Position numbers and translations under genes: made by a program
Notes under the pieces: model-generated
What the model saw: only the letters and a program-made list of their open reading frames with translations
What the model was told of the DNA's origin: nothing
Databases searched by the model: none
Assembly (NCBI GenBank): GCA_021791055.1
Contig: JAJYXI010000028.1
Span: 46,908-110,907 of the forward strand
Length of the DNA: 64,000 nt
Source: Nitrospirota bacterium
GTDB lineage: Bacteria > Nitrospirota > Thermodesulfovibrionia > Thermodesulfovibrionales > Dissulfurispiraceae
Direction of reading: 5' to 3'
In this document: one piece after another, positions 36,559 through 47,288 of the stretch
How positions within the stretch are numbered: the first letter of the stretch is position 1
Layout of the letters: the number at the start of each line of letters is the position of its first letter

Positions 36559-38457
36559 ATGCTTATAGAAGATGTCATAGGTTTTTTAAAGAATGTGCCG
36601 CCCTTTCAGTTCCTCGATGAAGCAACTTTAAAGACAGTTTCTGGAAAGGTTTCTATGGAGTTTTATCCCCAAAATACCCTTATTTTGAAACAGGATGGAC
36701 TGCCAAGCGAATACCTCAGGATTATAAAAAAAGGTGGAGTAAAGGTCTCTATGGTTTCTGAGGATGGAGAAGAGGTAGTTATTGATTACAGGGGAGAAGG
36801 TGATACCTTCGGCTTTCTATCCCTTGTAGGCAAAGACAGGGTAAGGGCGAATGTAACAGCCATCGATGACACCATATGCTATCTCGTAGACAAAGACACA
36901 GCCCTAAAACTCCTCGATTCAAACCCTGTATTTACAGAGTATTTCCTTAAATCCCACCTCACAAAATACATAGACAGGACATATAAAGAGATGCACAACA
37001 AAAGCCTGTTCTACGGAGGCAGCGACCGTCTGCTGTTTACAACTCAGGTTGGCGAGATAGCAACAAGAAAAGTTGTTACTGTTAGAGAAGAGGCCGCAAT
37101 TCAGGAAGCAGCTCAGATAATGGCAAAGAACAAGATAAGCTCATTGGTGATTGTGGATGATAAGGAACTTCCTGTTGGAATTTTAACGGACAGGGACCTC
37201 AGGGAAAAGGTTGTAGCAAAAGGTCGTAATGTTTCCGAGCCTGTTAGAGGTATCATGAGCCTGCCCCTCATAAGAGTGGATTACAGGGATTACTGCTTTG
37301 AAGCCGTACTGAAGATGATAAGACATAATGTCCACCACATCCTTGTTATCAAGGATGGGACTCTGGAGGGTGTCCTAACCAACCATGACCTCATGCTCCT
37401 TCAGGGCGCCTCTCCTCTCTCCTTTGCAAAGGACATAGAAAACCAGCAGACCATCGAAGGTTTAATCCCTGTATCTGAAAAGATAACCAGAATAATAGGC
37501 CTGCTTTTAAATGAAGGCGCCAGGGCGAGCAATATCACAAAGATTATTACCGAATTGAATGACAGACTTGTTAGAAAGGTATTGGAGATTGCGGAGAAGA
37601 AATATGGACAGCCTCCGGTCCCGTATTGCTGGATAGTGTTTGGCAGCGAAGGACGCAAGGAGCAGACATTTAAAACAGACCAGGACAATGCGATTATTTA
37701 TGCGGATACAACGCCTGAGGAAGAGGAAAGGGTTAAGAAATATTTCTCTGCCTTCACCCTCTTTGTGAGGGACAGCCTTATAAAGTGCGGTTTTCCATTA
37801 TGTCCTGCCGATTTCATGGCGAGCAACCCCAGGTGGTGCCAGCCCCTCAAGGCATGGAAAAGATATTTCTCAAACTGGATATCCACGCCTACTGCAGATG
37901 CAGTACTGAATTCGATAACCTTCTTTGACTTCAGGCCGATGTACGGCGAGGTCAGCCTCTCCGATTCCTTGAGGGATTCCCTGATATCCATGCTCAAGGA
38001 CCAGAAGGTCTTTTTAGGGTATATGGCGAATATGGCAATAAAGAACAGGCCACCCATCGGATTTCTGAAGACCTTTGTAGTGGAAAAGAGCGGCGAGCAT
38101 AAAGACGAGCTCAATCTCAAGGTAAAGGGAATCGCACCAATAGTAGACATTGTCAGGCTCTTTGCCCTCGAAAAGGGCATAAAGGAGACATCCACCCTCG
38201 AAAGGATAAATGCACTGAGGGGCAAACATACAATAGTACAGGAATATGCGGAAGAGCTTGAGCAGGCCTTCGAGTTCATTATGCTCCTCAGGATCCAGCT
38301 CCAATACGAACAGATAAAGTCAGGCAGGACCCCCGATAATTTCATAAACCCGAACAAATTGAGCAGCCTCGAAAAGAAGAGCCTGAAGGAGGCCTTTAAT
38401 CTGATATCAAAGATTCAGGACATGATAATAGAGCTTTACAAGTCAATGATATGGTGA
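36559..38457 (+). CDS. cNMP-binding/CBS/DUF294 nucleotidyltransferase-like signal protein
   Basis: Cyclic-nucleotide-binding N-terminus, two CBS repeats, VFGSEGRKEQTFKTDQDNAII. Confidence 0.92.
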   Translation: MLIEDVIGFLKNVPPFQFLDEATLKTVSGKVSMEFYPQNTLILKQDGLPSEYLRIIKKGGVKVSMVSEDGEEVVIDYRGEGDTFGFLSLVGKDRVRANVTAIDDTICYLVDKDTALKLLDSNPVFTEYFLKSHLTKYIDRTYKEMHNKSLFYGGSDRLLFTTQVGEIATRKVVTVREEAAIQEAAQIMAKNKISSLVIVDDKELPVGILTDRDLREKVVAKGRNVSEPVRGIMSLPLIRVDYRDYCFEAVLKMIRHNVHHILVIKDGTLEGVLTNHDLMLLQGASPLSFAKDIENQQTIEGLIPVSEKITRIIGLLLNEGARASNITKIITELNDRLVRKVLEIAEKKYGQPPVPYCWIVFGSEGRKEQTFKTDQDNAIIYADTTPEEEERVKKYFSAFTLFVRDSLIKCGFPLCPADFMASNPRWCQPLKAWKRYFSNWISTPTADAVLNSITFFDFRPMYGEVSLSDSLRDSLISMLKDQKVFLGYMANMAIKNRPPIGFLKTFVVEKSGEHKDELNLKVKGIAPIVDIVRLFALEKGIKETSTLERINALRGKHTIVQEYAEELEQAFEFIMLLRIQLQYEQIKSGRTPDNFINPNKLSSLEKKSLKEAFNLISKIQDMIIELYKSMIW

Positions 38458-38461
38458 GAAT

Positions 38462-39142
38462 ATGCTGAGCTTAATAAAGAAAAAAAGAGTGTACGCAGAC
38501 AAACAGCGACTAATTACCGGCGAGAATTATGTTGTTGTTGATACAGAGCTCACCGGTCTCGATGAAAAGCGTGATTCCATCATCTCCATCGGGGCTATAA
38601 AAATGCACGGCGGAAGAATAGACATGGGGAATACATTTTACAGGCTCGTAAAACCAAAAACAACAATCAGAAGGGAGAGCATAATCGTCCACGAGATAAC
38701 ACCTTCAGAGGTTATGGGAGAACAGGAGATCGGAAAGGTTCTCTCCGACTTCCTCCGGTTCTGCGGTGATGATATTATCATCGGCCATTTCACATCCATA
38801 GACCTCAGTTTTATAAACAGGGAAAAGAAAAGGGTCTACGGCCCGCCTATACAGAATCCTGTTCTTGATACATTTGTCATTTACGAATGGCTCAGGGCAA
38901 GGGGTCAAATAGCATGCCCGCAGCATTATAAATTATACGAGATAGCGAAGTGCCTCGGAATTCCTGTCAACGGCGCCCATAACGCAATAATGGATGCCTT
39001 TACCACTGCACAGGTTTTTCAGAGGTTCATCCCCATGCTCATTGCGGCCGGGATAGAAAAAACAGAAGACCTTTTGAGAGTGGGAAATCCCTTAAGAGGA
39101 GGTGAGAGCCTAAGGGTAACGAGTGAGATAAGCAACTTTTAA
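38462..39142 (+). CDS. 3'-5' exonuclease, DnaQ/DEDD family
   Basis: VVVDTELTGLDEKRDSIISIGAI; HNAIMDAFTTAQVF. Confidence 0.9.
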   Translation: MLSLIKKKRVYADKQRLITGENYVVVDTELTGLDEKRDSIISIGAIKMHGGRIDMGNTFYRLVKPKTTIRRESIIVHEITPSEVMGEQEIGKVLSDFLRFCGDDIIIGHFTSIDLSFINREKKRVYGPPIQNPVLDTFVIYEWLRARGQIACPQHYKLYEIAKCLGIPVNGAHNAIMDAFTTAQVFQRFIPMLIAAGIEKTEDLLRVGNPLRGGESLRVTSEISNF

Positions 39143-39177
39143 TAATTCCAATGAAATGAGTCAACCTTAGAAAAATC

Positions 39178-39217
39178 AGGGGGATTTCATAAGGGGGACG
39201 GAGTCCCTCTTATGTCC
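39178..39217 (+). repeat. Family C palindromic element, copy 1 (upstream of DUF485 gene)
   Basis: AGGGGGATTTCATAAGGGGGACGGAGTCCCTCTTATG, 33/37 identical to copy at 45833. Confidence 0.85.
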
Positions 39218-39234
39218 CGGAAGGAGGCATTAAC

Positions 39235-39540
39235 ATGACAAAGAAAACTGCACATGAAATCATGGAGGACTCTGATTTCAAGTCGCTGGCAGGTCAGAAG
39301 AACTCCATATCGGTTGTTCTGACAATACTGGAACTGGTCCTTTATTTCGGATTCATAGGCCTTATAGCCTATAACAGGCCTTTCCTATCTTCAAAACTAT
39401 CAGGAGCAATCACCATAGGCATTCCAATAGCAGTAGGAACCATCGTGCTTTCATGGGTGCTTACCGGAATTTATGTCCGTTGGGCCAATAAAAAATACGA
39501 CCTTTTAGTCAAGAAGGTCAAAGAGAAGGTAGGAGGTTAA
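39235..39540 (+). CDS. DUF485 membrane protein (ActP partner)
   Basis: [13 protein letters not shown]...[14 protein letters not shown]; adjacent to actP. Confidence 0.9.
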   Translation: MTKKTAHEIMEDSDFKSLAGQKNSISVVLTILELVLYFGFIGLIAYNRPFLSSKLSGAITIGIPIAVGTIVLSWVLTGIYVRWANKKYDLLVKKVKEKVGG

Positions 39541-39542
39541 TC

Positions 39543-41237
39543 ATGCAACAGACCACCATAGGACAGGTACATGCAACATCAATAATATTCTTTATCCTCT
39601 TTGTTCTTGTTACACTCGGTATTACTTACTGGGCAGCAAAAAGGACAAGGACAACAAAGGACTTTTATGCTGCAGGCAGAAGCATTACCGGCTTTCAGAA
39701 CGGACTTGCCCTCGCAGGCGATTACATGAGCGCTGCTTCATTCTTAGGAATAGCAGGTCTCGTCTCAACAAAGGGTTATGACGGCCTCATTTATTCGGTG
39801 GGATGGCTTGTGGGATGGCCTATTGTCATGTTTCTCATTGCAGAGCCTTTGAGAAACATCGGCAAATATACCTTTGCCGATGTCGTTGCCTACAGGCTGA
39901 ACCAGAGGCCTATAAGAGCCGCTGCCGCTGGCGGTTCCCTCGTCACTGTTCTCTTTTATCTCATAGCGCAGATGGTGGGCGCTGGAACCCTTATCAAACT
40001 TATGTTCGGTCTGCCTTACGAGGTTGCTATTGTAGTCGTCGGTACGCTGATGGTAGCCTATGTCCTCTTTGGCGGAATGCTCGCAACAACATGGGTTCAG
40101 ATTATAAAAGCGGTCTTGCTCCTCGGCGGAGCCACCCTTCTTGTTATCCTTACCCTTTCCCAGTTCGGCTTCAGTTACGGAGAACTCTTCAGTCAGGCTG
40201 TACAGAAATATACCGATAAGTTTCTTGAGCCCGGAGGCCTGATAACCAGCCCCCTTGAGGCATTCTCATTAGGACTTGCCCTTATGTTCGGTACTGCAGG
40301 ACTTCCCCATATACTCATGAGGTTCTATACAGTCCCTGATGCAAAAGAGGCAAGGAAGTCCGTTTTCTACGCAACAGGATTCATCGGGTATTTTTATATA
40401 CTTACCGTTACCATAGGCTTTGGAGCAGCAGTGCTTGTCGGACAGAAGGTTATCATGGGAATAGATAAGGGCGGCAACATGGCAGCGCCTCTCCTTGCAG
40501 AGGCCCTCGGAGGCACCCCGTTCCTCGGATTCTTAGCTGCGGTAGCCTTTGCTACAATCTTAGCTGTTGTTGCAGGATTGACCCTTGCCGGAGCATCTGC
40601 CCTTTCTCATGATTTGTACGTCGGTGTTATAAGACGCGGTGTTTCTGCTGAGAAGGAAGAGGTCAAGGTTGCAAAGATTGCCACCCTCTGCCTCGGCGTT
40701 GCCGCTATTTTGCTTGGAATCCTCTTTAAGGGACAGAACGTTGCCTTTATGGTGGGACTTGCCTTTGCAGTTGCATGCAGTGCCAACTTCCCGGCCCTAC
40801 TGTTGTCCATTACATGGAAGAAGTTCACAACAAAGGGTGCGGTGGCAAGCATATATACAGGCCTTGTGCTTGCAGTAAGTCTTATAATATTGAGCCCTAC
40901 CGTATGGGTTGATGTAATACACGCAAAAGAAAAGGCTGCTGTAGAAAAACAGATAAAAGACCTTGAAGCCCGGGAAAAGCCGAAAATAGAGGCCATGGAA
41001 AAAGAGGGCAAAACATTGGAAGCAGCCCGGGAAAAGACACAGTTAGAGACACAAACTAAAGAGTTAAAGGCTGCAATGCCAAAGGCTATTTTCCCGATGA
41101 AGAATCCGGCTGTTATATCAATGGGTGCGGCATTCCTGATCGGCATACTCTTATCCCTTGCGGGCAGAGAGAAAGAGGCTGAGGATAAGTTTGAAGAAGA
41201 AAAACTCAGGACATATGTGGGAATCGGTGCAGAATAA
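39543..41237 (+). CDS. actP: Cation/acetate symporter ActP family, with charged coiled-coil insertion
   Basis: [32 protein letters not shown] fold; acs downstream. Confidence 0.93.
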   Translation: MQQTTIGQVHATSIIFFILFVLVTLGITYWAAKRTRTTKDFYAAGRSITGFQNGLALAGDYMSAASFLGIAGLVSTKGYDGLIYSVGWLVGWPIVMFLIAEPLRNIGKYTFADVVAYRLNQRPIRAAAAGGSLVTVLFYLIAQMVGAGTLIKLMFGLPYEVAIVVVGTLMVAYVLFGGMLATTWVQIIKAVLLLGGATLLVILTLSQFGFSYGELFSQAVQKYTDKFLEPGGLITSPLEAFSLGLALMFGTAGLPHILMRFYTVPDAKEARKSVFYATGFIGYFYILTVTIGFGAAVLVGQKVIMGIDKGGNMAAPLLAEALGGTPFLGFLAAVAFATILAVVAGLTLAGASALSHDLYVGVIRRGVSAEKEEVKVAKIATLCLGVAAILLGILFKGQNVAFMVGLAFAVACSANFPALLLSITWKKFTTKGAVASIYTGLVLAVSLIILSPTVWVDVIHAKEKAAVEKQIKDLEAREKPKIEAMEKEGKTLEAAREKTQLETQTKELKAAMPKAIFPMKNPAVISMGAAFLIGILLSLAGREKEAEDKFEEEKLRTYVGIGAE

Positions 41238-41280
41238 TATATAATATCTAAAACTTACCATAGAGAGGAGGACTACAGGA

Positions 41281-43257
41281 ATGTCTACTAAAGAGAGCAT
41301 TGATGTTTTGATGGCGGAAAAAAGGACATTCCCGCCGGCAAAGGAATTCAGCGAAAGATCCCACATCAAGAGCATGAAGGAATACGAGAAGATGTATAAG
41401 AGGTCTATTGAAGACCCTGAAGGCTTCTGGTCGGAAATGGCAGAAAAAAATCTGACATGGTTCAAAAAATGGGACAAAGTACTGGAGTGGAGCTTCGAAA
41501 AACCGGAAATCAAATGGTTCATAGGCGGCAAGCTCAATGCATCCTACAACTGCCTCGACAGGTTCATCAACACCCCAACAAGAAACAAGGCTGCCATAAT
41601 ATGGGAGATGGATGGCGGAGGATACAGGACATACACATATCAGCAGTTGTACTATGAGGTCAACAGGTTCGCCAATGTGCTAAAAAAGCACGGGATCAAA
41701 AAGGGAGACAGGGTAACCATCTATCTGCCGATGATACCGGAGCTTGCCATCGCAATGCTTGCATGTGCAAGGATAGGCGCAATCCACAGCATTGTTTTCG
41801 GTGGATTCAGCGCACAGGCATTAAAGGACAGGATTCAGGACTGTCAGTCAAAGCTATTAATTACTTCGGACAGGGGAGTTAGGGGTGGAAGATTTGTTCC
41901 TCTTAAGTCAAATGCCGATGAAGCGCTCCATGAATGCCCTACTGTAGAAAAAGTGATAGTGGTAAAAAGAACGGATCCGGCTATAGACATGGAGCCGAGC
42001 AGGGATATATGGTGGCATGATGAGATGAATGCTGCAGACATTGCGAACTATTGCGAGCCTGAATGGATGGACTCTGAAGACCCGTTATTTATCCTTTATA
42101 CATCAGGCTCCACAGGAAAGCCGAAAGGAGTCCTCCACACCACAGGCGGATATATGCTTTTTACAAATCTCACATTCAGATGGATATTCGACTATCACGA
42201 TGAAGACATACATTTCTGCACTGCAGACATAGGATGGGTAACAGGACACAGCTACATTGTTTACGGCCCGCTGAGCAACGGAGCCACGAGTCTCATGTTC
42301 GAAGGTGTTCCCACATACCCTAATCCCGGCAGGTTCTGGGAGATATGCGACAAGCACAGGGTGAATATATTCTATACAGCGCCTACTGCAATAAGGGCGC
42401 TCATGAGGGAGGGAGAGAGCTGGGTAACAAGGCATGATTTATCATCCCTGAGACTGCTCGGAAGCGTTGGTGAGCCTATAAACCCCGAGGCATGGATGTG
42501 GTATCACACCTATGTTGGCAAAGGCAAACTGCCAATAGTGGACACATGGTGGCAGACAGAGACAGGCGGAATACTTATAACACCGCTGCCCGGCGCAATG
42601 ACACTGAAACCAGGCTCGGCAAACAGGCCGTTCCCGGGAGTAGTACCTGCAATCCTCAAGGAAAACGGCTCACCTGCCGGTGTTAACGAAGGGGGATACC
42701 TTGTGATTGAAAAGCCGTGGCCCGGAATGATAAGGGGTACATACGGAGACCCTGAAAACAAGCGCGTAAAAGAGGTCTATTTTGCAAGGTTCCCGGGGAA
42801 ATACTTTACAGGCGACGGTGCGAGATTCGATGAAGACGGCGACTACTGGCTTATGGGAAGAATAGACGATGTCATCAACATCTCTGGCCACAGATTGGGC
42901 ACCGCAGAGGTTGAATCGGCGCTTGTCAGCCACGAGGCAGTTGCTGAGGCTGCAGTGGTCGGCTTCCCCCACGAGATTAAGGGAGAAGGCATCTATGTAT
43001 ATGTCACGCTGAAAGAAGGCCAGCAGCCGACTGAAGAGCTTAAAAAGATACTTGTCGGCCATGTCAGAACTGTCATTGGGCCCATTGCAACACCTGATAA
43101 ACTCCAGTTTGCGCCCGGACTGCCAAAAACAAGAAGCGGCAAGATAATGAGGAGGATCCTCAGAAAGATTGCAAAGGGAGATGTGGAGGATTTAGGGGAC
43201 ACCTCTACACTTGCAGATCCGTCAGTTGTTAATGACCTTCTGAAGGGTAGGCTGTAA
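41281..43257 (+). CDS. acs: Acetyl-CoA synthetase
   Basis: [53 protein letters not shown]. Confidence 0.97.
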   Translation: MSTKESIDVLMAEKRTFPPAKEFSERSHIKSMKEYEKMYKRSIEDPEGFWSEMAEKNLTWFKKWDKVLEWSFEKPEIKWFIGGKLNASYNCLDRFINTPTRNKAAIIWEMDGGGYRTYTYQQLYYEVNRFANVLKKHGIKKGDRVTIYLPMIPELAIAMLACARIGAIHSIVFGGFSAQALKDRIQDCQSKLLITSDRGVRGGRFVPLKSNADEALHECPTVEKVIVVKRTDPAIDMEPSRDIWWHDEMNAADIANYCEPEWMDSEDPLFILYTSGSTGKPKGVLHTTGGYMLFTNLTFRWIFDYHDEDIHFCTADIGWVTGHSYIVYGPLSNGATSLMFEGVPTYPNPGRFWEICDKHRVNIFYTAPTAIRALMREGESWVTRHDLSSLRLLGSVGEPINPEAWMWYHTYVGKGKLPIVDTWWQTETGGILITPLPGAMTLKPGSANRPFPGVVPAILKENGSPAGVNEGGYLVIEKPWPGMIRGTYGDPENKRVKEVYFARFPGKYFTGDGARFDEDGDYWLMGRIDDVINISGHRLGTAEVESALVSHEAVAEAAVVGFPHEIKGEGIYVYVTLKEGQQPTEELKKILVGHVRTVIGPIATPDKLQFAPGLPKTRSGKIMRRILRKIAKGDVEDLGDTSTLADPSVVNDLLKGRL

Positions 43258-43272
43258 AAGGCAAAGGTTGAC

Positions 43273-43305
43273 AGAGGGCGGGAGAAAATCCCGCCCTCTT
43301 TTTAT
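43273..43305. terminator. Terminator hairpin between convergent acs and HD gene
   Basis: AGAGGGCGGGA-gaaaa-TCCCGCCCTCT followed by TTTT. Confidence 0.9.
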
Positions 43306-43313
43306 TTATATCC

Positions 43314-44501
43314 CTACTCAAAATCCGCATATATCTCCCCGAAGTTGATGCCTGCGATGGTTGTACGTCCGTAGGTATTTCTGAATGACAGTTTTGCCTC
43401 CTGAAACTCCTGATTGTTGCTGCCGTTTTTTATTGCCATGTATGCCTCTATGAATGCTGCGAGGCTGTCTGCGGCCTTGACAATCTCTCCGTCCCTGGGA
43501 TCGAATCTCTCGTCATTGTATTTTTCATTAATATCGTCACTGCTTATCTTCTTTGCCTTCCTGTTTATTATCACAATGCTGTCGAATTCATTCTCTGTAA
43601 ACATCCTTACCTCATTGTGCCATTTCTCAGGAATCAGGCTGTAAACCTCATCTTCCATCTGCTCCTTTTCGTATTGCTTTATCAATTCACTGAGGCCGTC
43701 AATAGCCCTTTTCACAGGAGAGATAATGTCCCTCGTGAGCACCTCGGGCAGGTCATGGAATAATCCTGTAAAGTAGTTGTTGATGCATCTCCCTTTGCAT
43801 GCCTTGATTTCGAGTGAAAAGAGATAGGAAAGGATTGCTACAAACAGCGAATGTCCTATTACTGATGTCCTCGGTATCCTGTGGAGATTTGCCCACCTCG
43901 TCTGGAATCTCAACTGTCCGCATAGATCGATAAAGTTTCTGTATTTCGTATGCTGTGTCAACTGTGACATCCCTTTTAAATCCGAGTATTCTTCCTGCTT
44001 GCCTAACAATGACTGCTTTATGTAGTCTATTTCATAGCCTTCCGGGTTTGCCCGCTCTATGATGTCAAATTCCCACCTTGTTGCATAAAAATGGGCTGCG
44101 CTCAGTATCCTTCTATTAAGGTCTTCCTCTCCATGAAGGAAATAATCCTTGAACCTTTTAGAGAAATCCTTTCCGAGGGGTGATATGACCGGCTCTATCT
44201 CTTTATATACCCATTCGTTGAGTTGTCTGTATTTAACAGGGTCTTGCTTAATTCTATAGAATATGGGAGGCTTTAAATCAGTGATTACAATACGCTGCAA
44301 CAACTCGAATATGCCGCCTTCGATGATTTCTATCCAGTCAAAGCCTCTGGTATCCTCTTCAAATTTACCGAGGAAATAGGCAATGACCATCTTATGCGCC
44401 TGCTTGTCCATCTCGATGAGATCCACAGGCCGGACTTTGTCATTCCACCTCTGCATATAGGCGGCATCGAAGATCTTTAGAAGCAGCGCCTTTCTTATCA
44501 T
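43314..44501 (-). CDS. HD-domain hydrolase
   Basis: RTSVIGHSLFVAIL...GLFHDLPEVLTRDIISPVK HD motif. Confidence 0.85.
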   Translation of the reverse strand: MIRKALLLKIFDAAYMQRWNDKVRPVDLIEMDKQAHKMVIAYFLGKFEEDTRGFDWIEIIEGGIFELLQRIVITDLKPPIFYRIKQDPVKYRQLNEWVYKEIEPVISPLGKDFSKRFKDYFLHGEEDLNRRILSAAHFYATRWEFDIIERANPEGYEIDYIKQSLLGKQEEYSDLKGMSQLTQHTKYRNFIDLCGQLRFQTRWANLHRIPRTSVIGHSLFVAILSYLFSLEIKACKGRCINNYFTGLFHDLPEVLTRDIISPVKRAIDGLSELIKQYEKEQMEDEVYSLIPEKWHNEVRMFTENEFDSIVIINRKAKKISSDDINEKYNDERFDPRDGEIVKAADSLAAFIEAYMAIKNGSNNQEFQEAKLSFRNTYGRTTIAGINFGEIYADFE

Positions 44502-44567
44502 TATGGGAATTATAACAGACAGGTCGTTAAACAGCAAAACGCCTCCCTTATGGTATAATTTTTAATC

Positions 44568-45884
44568 ATGAAAATTCTCAAAAACCAAAAAGAAATAGCA
44601 GCATTTCTCAAACTCCTCAGAAAAAGGGCGTTGGGCGTCAGTCCTGAAATAGAAAAGGCAGTAAGAAATATACTTTCAGATGTGAGAAAAAATGGAGATT
44701 CTGCAGTAGAGAAATACACCCGCAGATTTGACAAACATGACCTTCCTCCAAGGCTTAAAGCTTCTGATATCGCAAAGCATGCAAAAATGGCAGATAAAAA
44801 GATTGTCAAGACATTGGATCTGTCTGCCAAAAGAATACGGGATTTCCACGAGAGACAGAAGGAAAAGTCATGGTCGTTCAAAAAAGACGGGGCATTGCTT
44901 GGACAGATAATCAGGCCGATAGAGCGGGCCGGTGTTTATGTGCCCGGAGGAAAGGCATCGTATCCTTCAACCGTATTGATGAATGTTATTCCAGCTCAGG
45001 TTGCTGGAGTTAAAGAAATAGCCCTATGCGTCCCAACACCTAACGGAGAGATAAATCCTTATGTCATGGTGGCCATAGAACTTCTCGGAGTTAAGGAAGT
45101 TTACAGAATCGGCGGCTCCCAAGCTGTTGGTGCAATGGCATATGGGACAAAAAGCATAAAGAAAGTTGATAAGATCGTTGGCCCCGGAAATATCTTTGTT
45201 GCCCTTGCAAAAAAAATGGTATTCGGAGAAGTGGACATAGACATGATCGCAGGGCCGAGCGAGATATTGATAATCGCTGATGAGACTGCAAACCCATTAT
45301 TTGTTGCCGCCGATATGCTGAGTCAGGCAGAGCATGATGAACTGGCATCCAGCGTACTGATAACAGATTCGGAAAATCTCGCAGAAAAAGTCATTAAGGA
45401 ACTCAATACTCAACTTAAACAACTAAAAAGGAAGGACATAGCAAAAAAATCATTGGCTAAGTTCGGAGCAATAATAAAGACAAAAAATATTAAAAAAGCC
45501 GTAGATATAGCAAATGAGATTGCACCAGAGCATCTTGAGATAATGACACGCTATCCTGAAAAGGATGCAGAGATGATAAGAAATGCAGGGGCTATTTTCT
45601 TGGGACAGTGGACTCCAGAGCCTCTCGGCGATTATTCCGCAGGCCCGAATCATACTCTACCGACAGGAGGCACTGCACGGTTTTCGTCTCCACTCGGAGT
45701 TTATGACTTCATCAAAAGGACGAGCCTCTTGCAATTTGACAAAAAAGGGTTTATGCTTTTATCAGATACTGTAGAGGCCATTGCAGATATAGAAGGGCTT
45801 GAGGCACACGCAAATACAATTAGAATAAGATTAGGGGGATTTCATAAGGGGAACGAAGTCCACCTTATGCTCAAAGGAGGTTAA
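44568..45884 (+). CDS. hisD: Histidinol dehydrogenase, C-terminus altered by family C repeat
   Basis: PGGKASYPSTVLMNVIPAQVAGV; AGPSEILIIADETANP; QAEHDELASSVL. Confidence 0.96.
   Translation: MKILKNQKEIAAFLKLLRKRALGVSPEIEKAVRNILSDVRKNGDSAVEKYTRRFDKHDLPPRLKASDIAKHAKMADKKIVKTLDLSAKRIRDFHERQKEKSWSFKKDGALLGQIIRPIERAGVYVPGGKASYPSTVLMNVIPAQVAGVKEIALCVPTPNGEINPYVMVAIELLGVKEVYRIGGSQAVGAMAYGTKSIKKVDKIVGPGNIFVALAKKMVFGEVDIDMIAGPSEILIIADETANPLFVAADMLSQAEHDELASSVLITDSENLAEKVIKELNTQLKQLKRKDIAKKSLAKFGAIIKTKNIKKAVDIANEIAPEHLEIMTRYPEKDAEMIRNAGAIFLGQWTPEPLGDYSAGPNHTLPTGGTARFSSPLGVYDFIKRTSLLQFDKKGFMLLSDTVEAIADIEGLEAHANTIRIRLGGFHKGNEVHLMLKGG
45833..45869 (+). repeat. Family C palindromic element, copy 2 (3' end of hisD)
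   Basis: AGGGGGATTTCATAAGGGGAACGAAGTCCACCTTATG; encodes LGGFHKGNEVHLM. Confidence 0.85.
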
Positions 45885-45885
45885 C

Positions 45886-46251
45886 ATGCCGGTAAATCAG
45901 ACATCAAATAACCAGATACAGACAGATATGGTTTCGAGATATGACATACAGAAAAAGCAGAGGAATCAGCAGTCACAGCAAACTCAGAGACAGGCGCAGG
46001 AGAGAGAGAATGCAGAAAAAAACAATCCTTCTTCGGAAGATGTCAGGGTGACATTAACCGGACAGGACAGAGCAAAGACAACAAATAAGACTGCAAACAC
46101 ACCTAATACAGAATCGCAACAGAGAGATCAAGAGACAAGAAACATCGAATCCAATCGAGCAATACAGGCATACCAGAATACAAACAGGGCTGCTGAAAAT
46201 ACAAGACCCGAAAATTCAAGGCAGAGACAGATTAGCCGCATAGTAGGCTGA
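45886..46251 (+). CDS. Hypothetical Gln/Asn-rich, probably disordered protein
   Basis: RBS AAAGGAGG, immediately after hisD, low-complexity. Confidence 0.6.
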   Translation: MPVNQTSNNQIQTDMVSRYDIQKKQRNQQSQQTQRQAQERENAEKNNPSSEDVRVTLTGQDRAKTTNKTANTPNTESQQRDQETRNIESNRAIQAYQNTNRAAENTRPENSRQRQISRIVG

Positions 46252-46543
46252 TAATTACATACCCTCCGCATGGGGGGCCTGAGCGGTTGTCGGTATAATC
46301 GCATTCATCTGTAAAGAAATCACATTTTCTGCAAACAAGGTCTGTTAATTCTTTATTTTCAGCGGGGATTTCATATTTCATATCTTTTTGAGGCTTTGAT
46401 AAGTCAAGCATGGATTTCAACTCCTGATGCGTGAAATTATCCCTCAGAAATGTATAGCCGCCGCAGTGAAACTCTTCCTTGCCCTCTTTGTAATACTTGC
46501 AAAATCCCTTGCAAATAATGTCTGTATAAACTCCGCTTTTCAT
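46232..46543 (-). CDS. Hypothetical Cys-rich protein
   Basis: ORF with 4 bp spacing to cutA operon; CxxC-like motifs VCRKCDFF. Confidence 0.6.
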   Translation of the reverse strand: MKSGVYTDIICKGFCKYYKEGKEEFHCGGYTFLRDNFTHQELKSMLDLSKPQKDMKYEIPAENKELTDLVCRKCDFFTDECDYTDNRSGPPCGGYVIISLLCG

Positions 46544-46866
46544 TACTCCATGCCTTTGGTTGCTTCTTTAAGCCAGTTGAGATAATCCTCCGAACCCTCG
46601 ACTACAGGCATGGCAATTATCTCAGGCACGGTATAACTGTGCAACTCTTTAACACGTTTTTTAAGAGGTTCAAATAAATGCCGCTGTGTCTTTGTAATCA
46701 TTAAGGCTTCCGAATCGTCTTCCATCTTCCCCTGCCAGCTATAAATAGAGCGTATACCCTTTACAATATTCACGCAGCCTGCAAGCCTTTCTTCAACAAT
46801 GGTCTTTGCAATCTTTGCTGCCTCATCTTCATTGGGTGCGGTTATATAAACAACAATCGCTTCCAT
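46543..46866 (-). CDS. cutA: CutA divalent-cation tolerance family protein
   Basis: VYITAPNEDEAAKIAKTIVEERLAGCVNIV; ELHSYTVPEIIAMPV. Confidence 0.93.
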   Translation of the reverse strand: MEAIVVYITAPNEDEAAKIAKTIVEERLAGCVNIVKGIRSIYSWQGKMEDDSEALMITKTQRHLFEPLKKRVKELHSYTVPEIIAMPVVEGSEDYLNWLKEATKGME

Positions 46867-46876
46867 AAAACCTCCA

Positions 46877-47215
46877 TCATAAAAAGAATAATGCAATCCA
46901 TATAATAATTCCGCCGAATACCGAAATAGTTATTGCATATAAGACCCTTCTGGTTTCATAGGCATCTGGCGGTAGGCCTTCAACCCTGACAATACTATGC
47001 TTTGGCACCTCTATAATGGTTGCGTTATGTGATACGGCTATTGCATTGTTCTTAATAGTGACAGCCTTCCCTGTGAGTTCTCCTTCTGCAGTTAAAACTG
47101 TTACCTGTTTATTGACGAATGACTCTTCCATGTCTACTACAAAAAGCTGGTGATAGCCCCAGAGGATGCATCCTATTCCGATTAGCAGGATAATTCTTTT
47201 TCTGGTAATAACCAT
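46877..47215 (-). CDS. Hypothetical membrane protein, two TM segments
   Basis: TM at both ends, soluble centre, same strand as cutA. Confidence 0.5.
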   Translation of the reverse strand: MVITRKRIILLIGIGCILWGYHQLFVVDMEESFVNKQVTVLTAEGELTGKAVTIKNNAIAVSHNATIIEVPKHSIVRVEGLPPDAYETRRVLYAITISVFGGIIIWIALFFL

Positions 47216-47288
47216 AAAACTGATATGAAATTAGTAACCGTTCACCTGAATCCATACTTCAGCGGGGTTGGGCTGACTTGAAGTAAAA

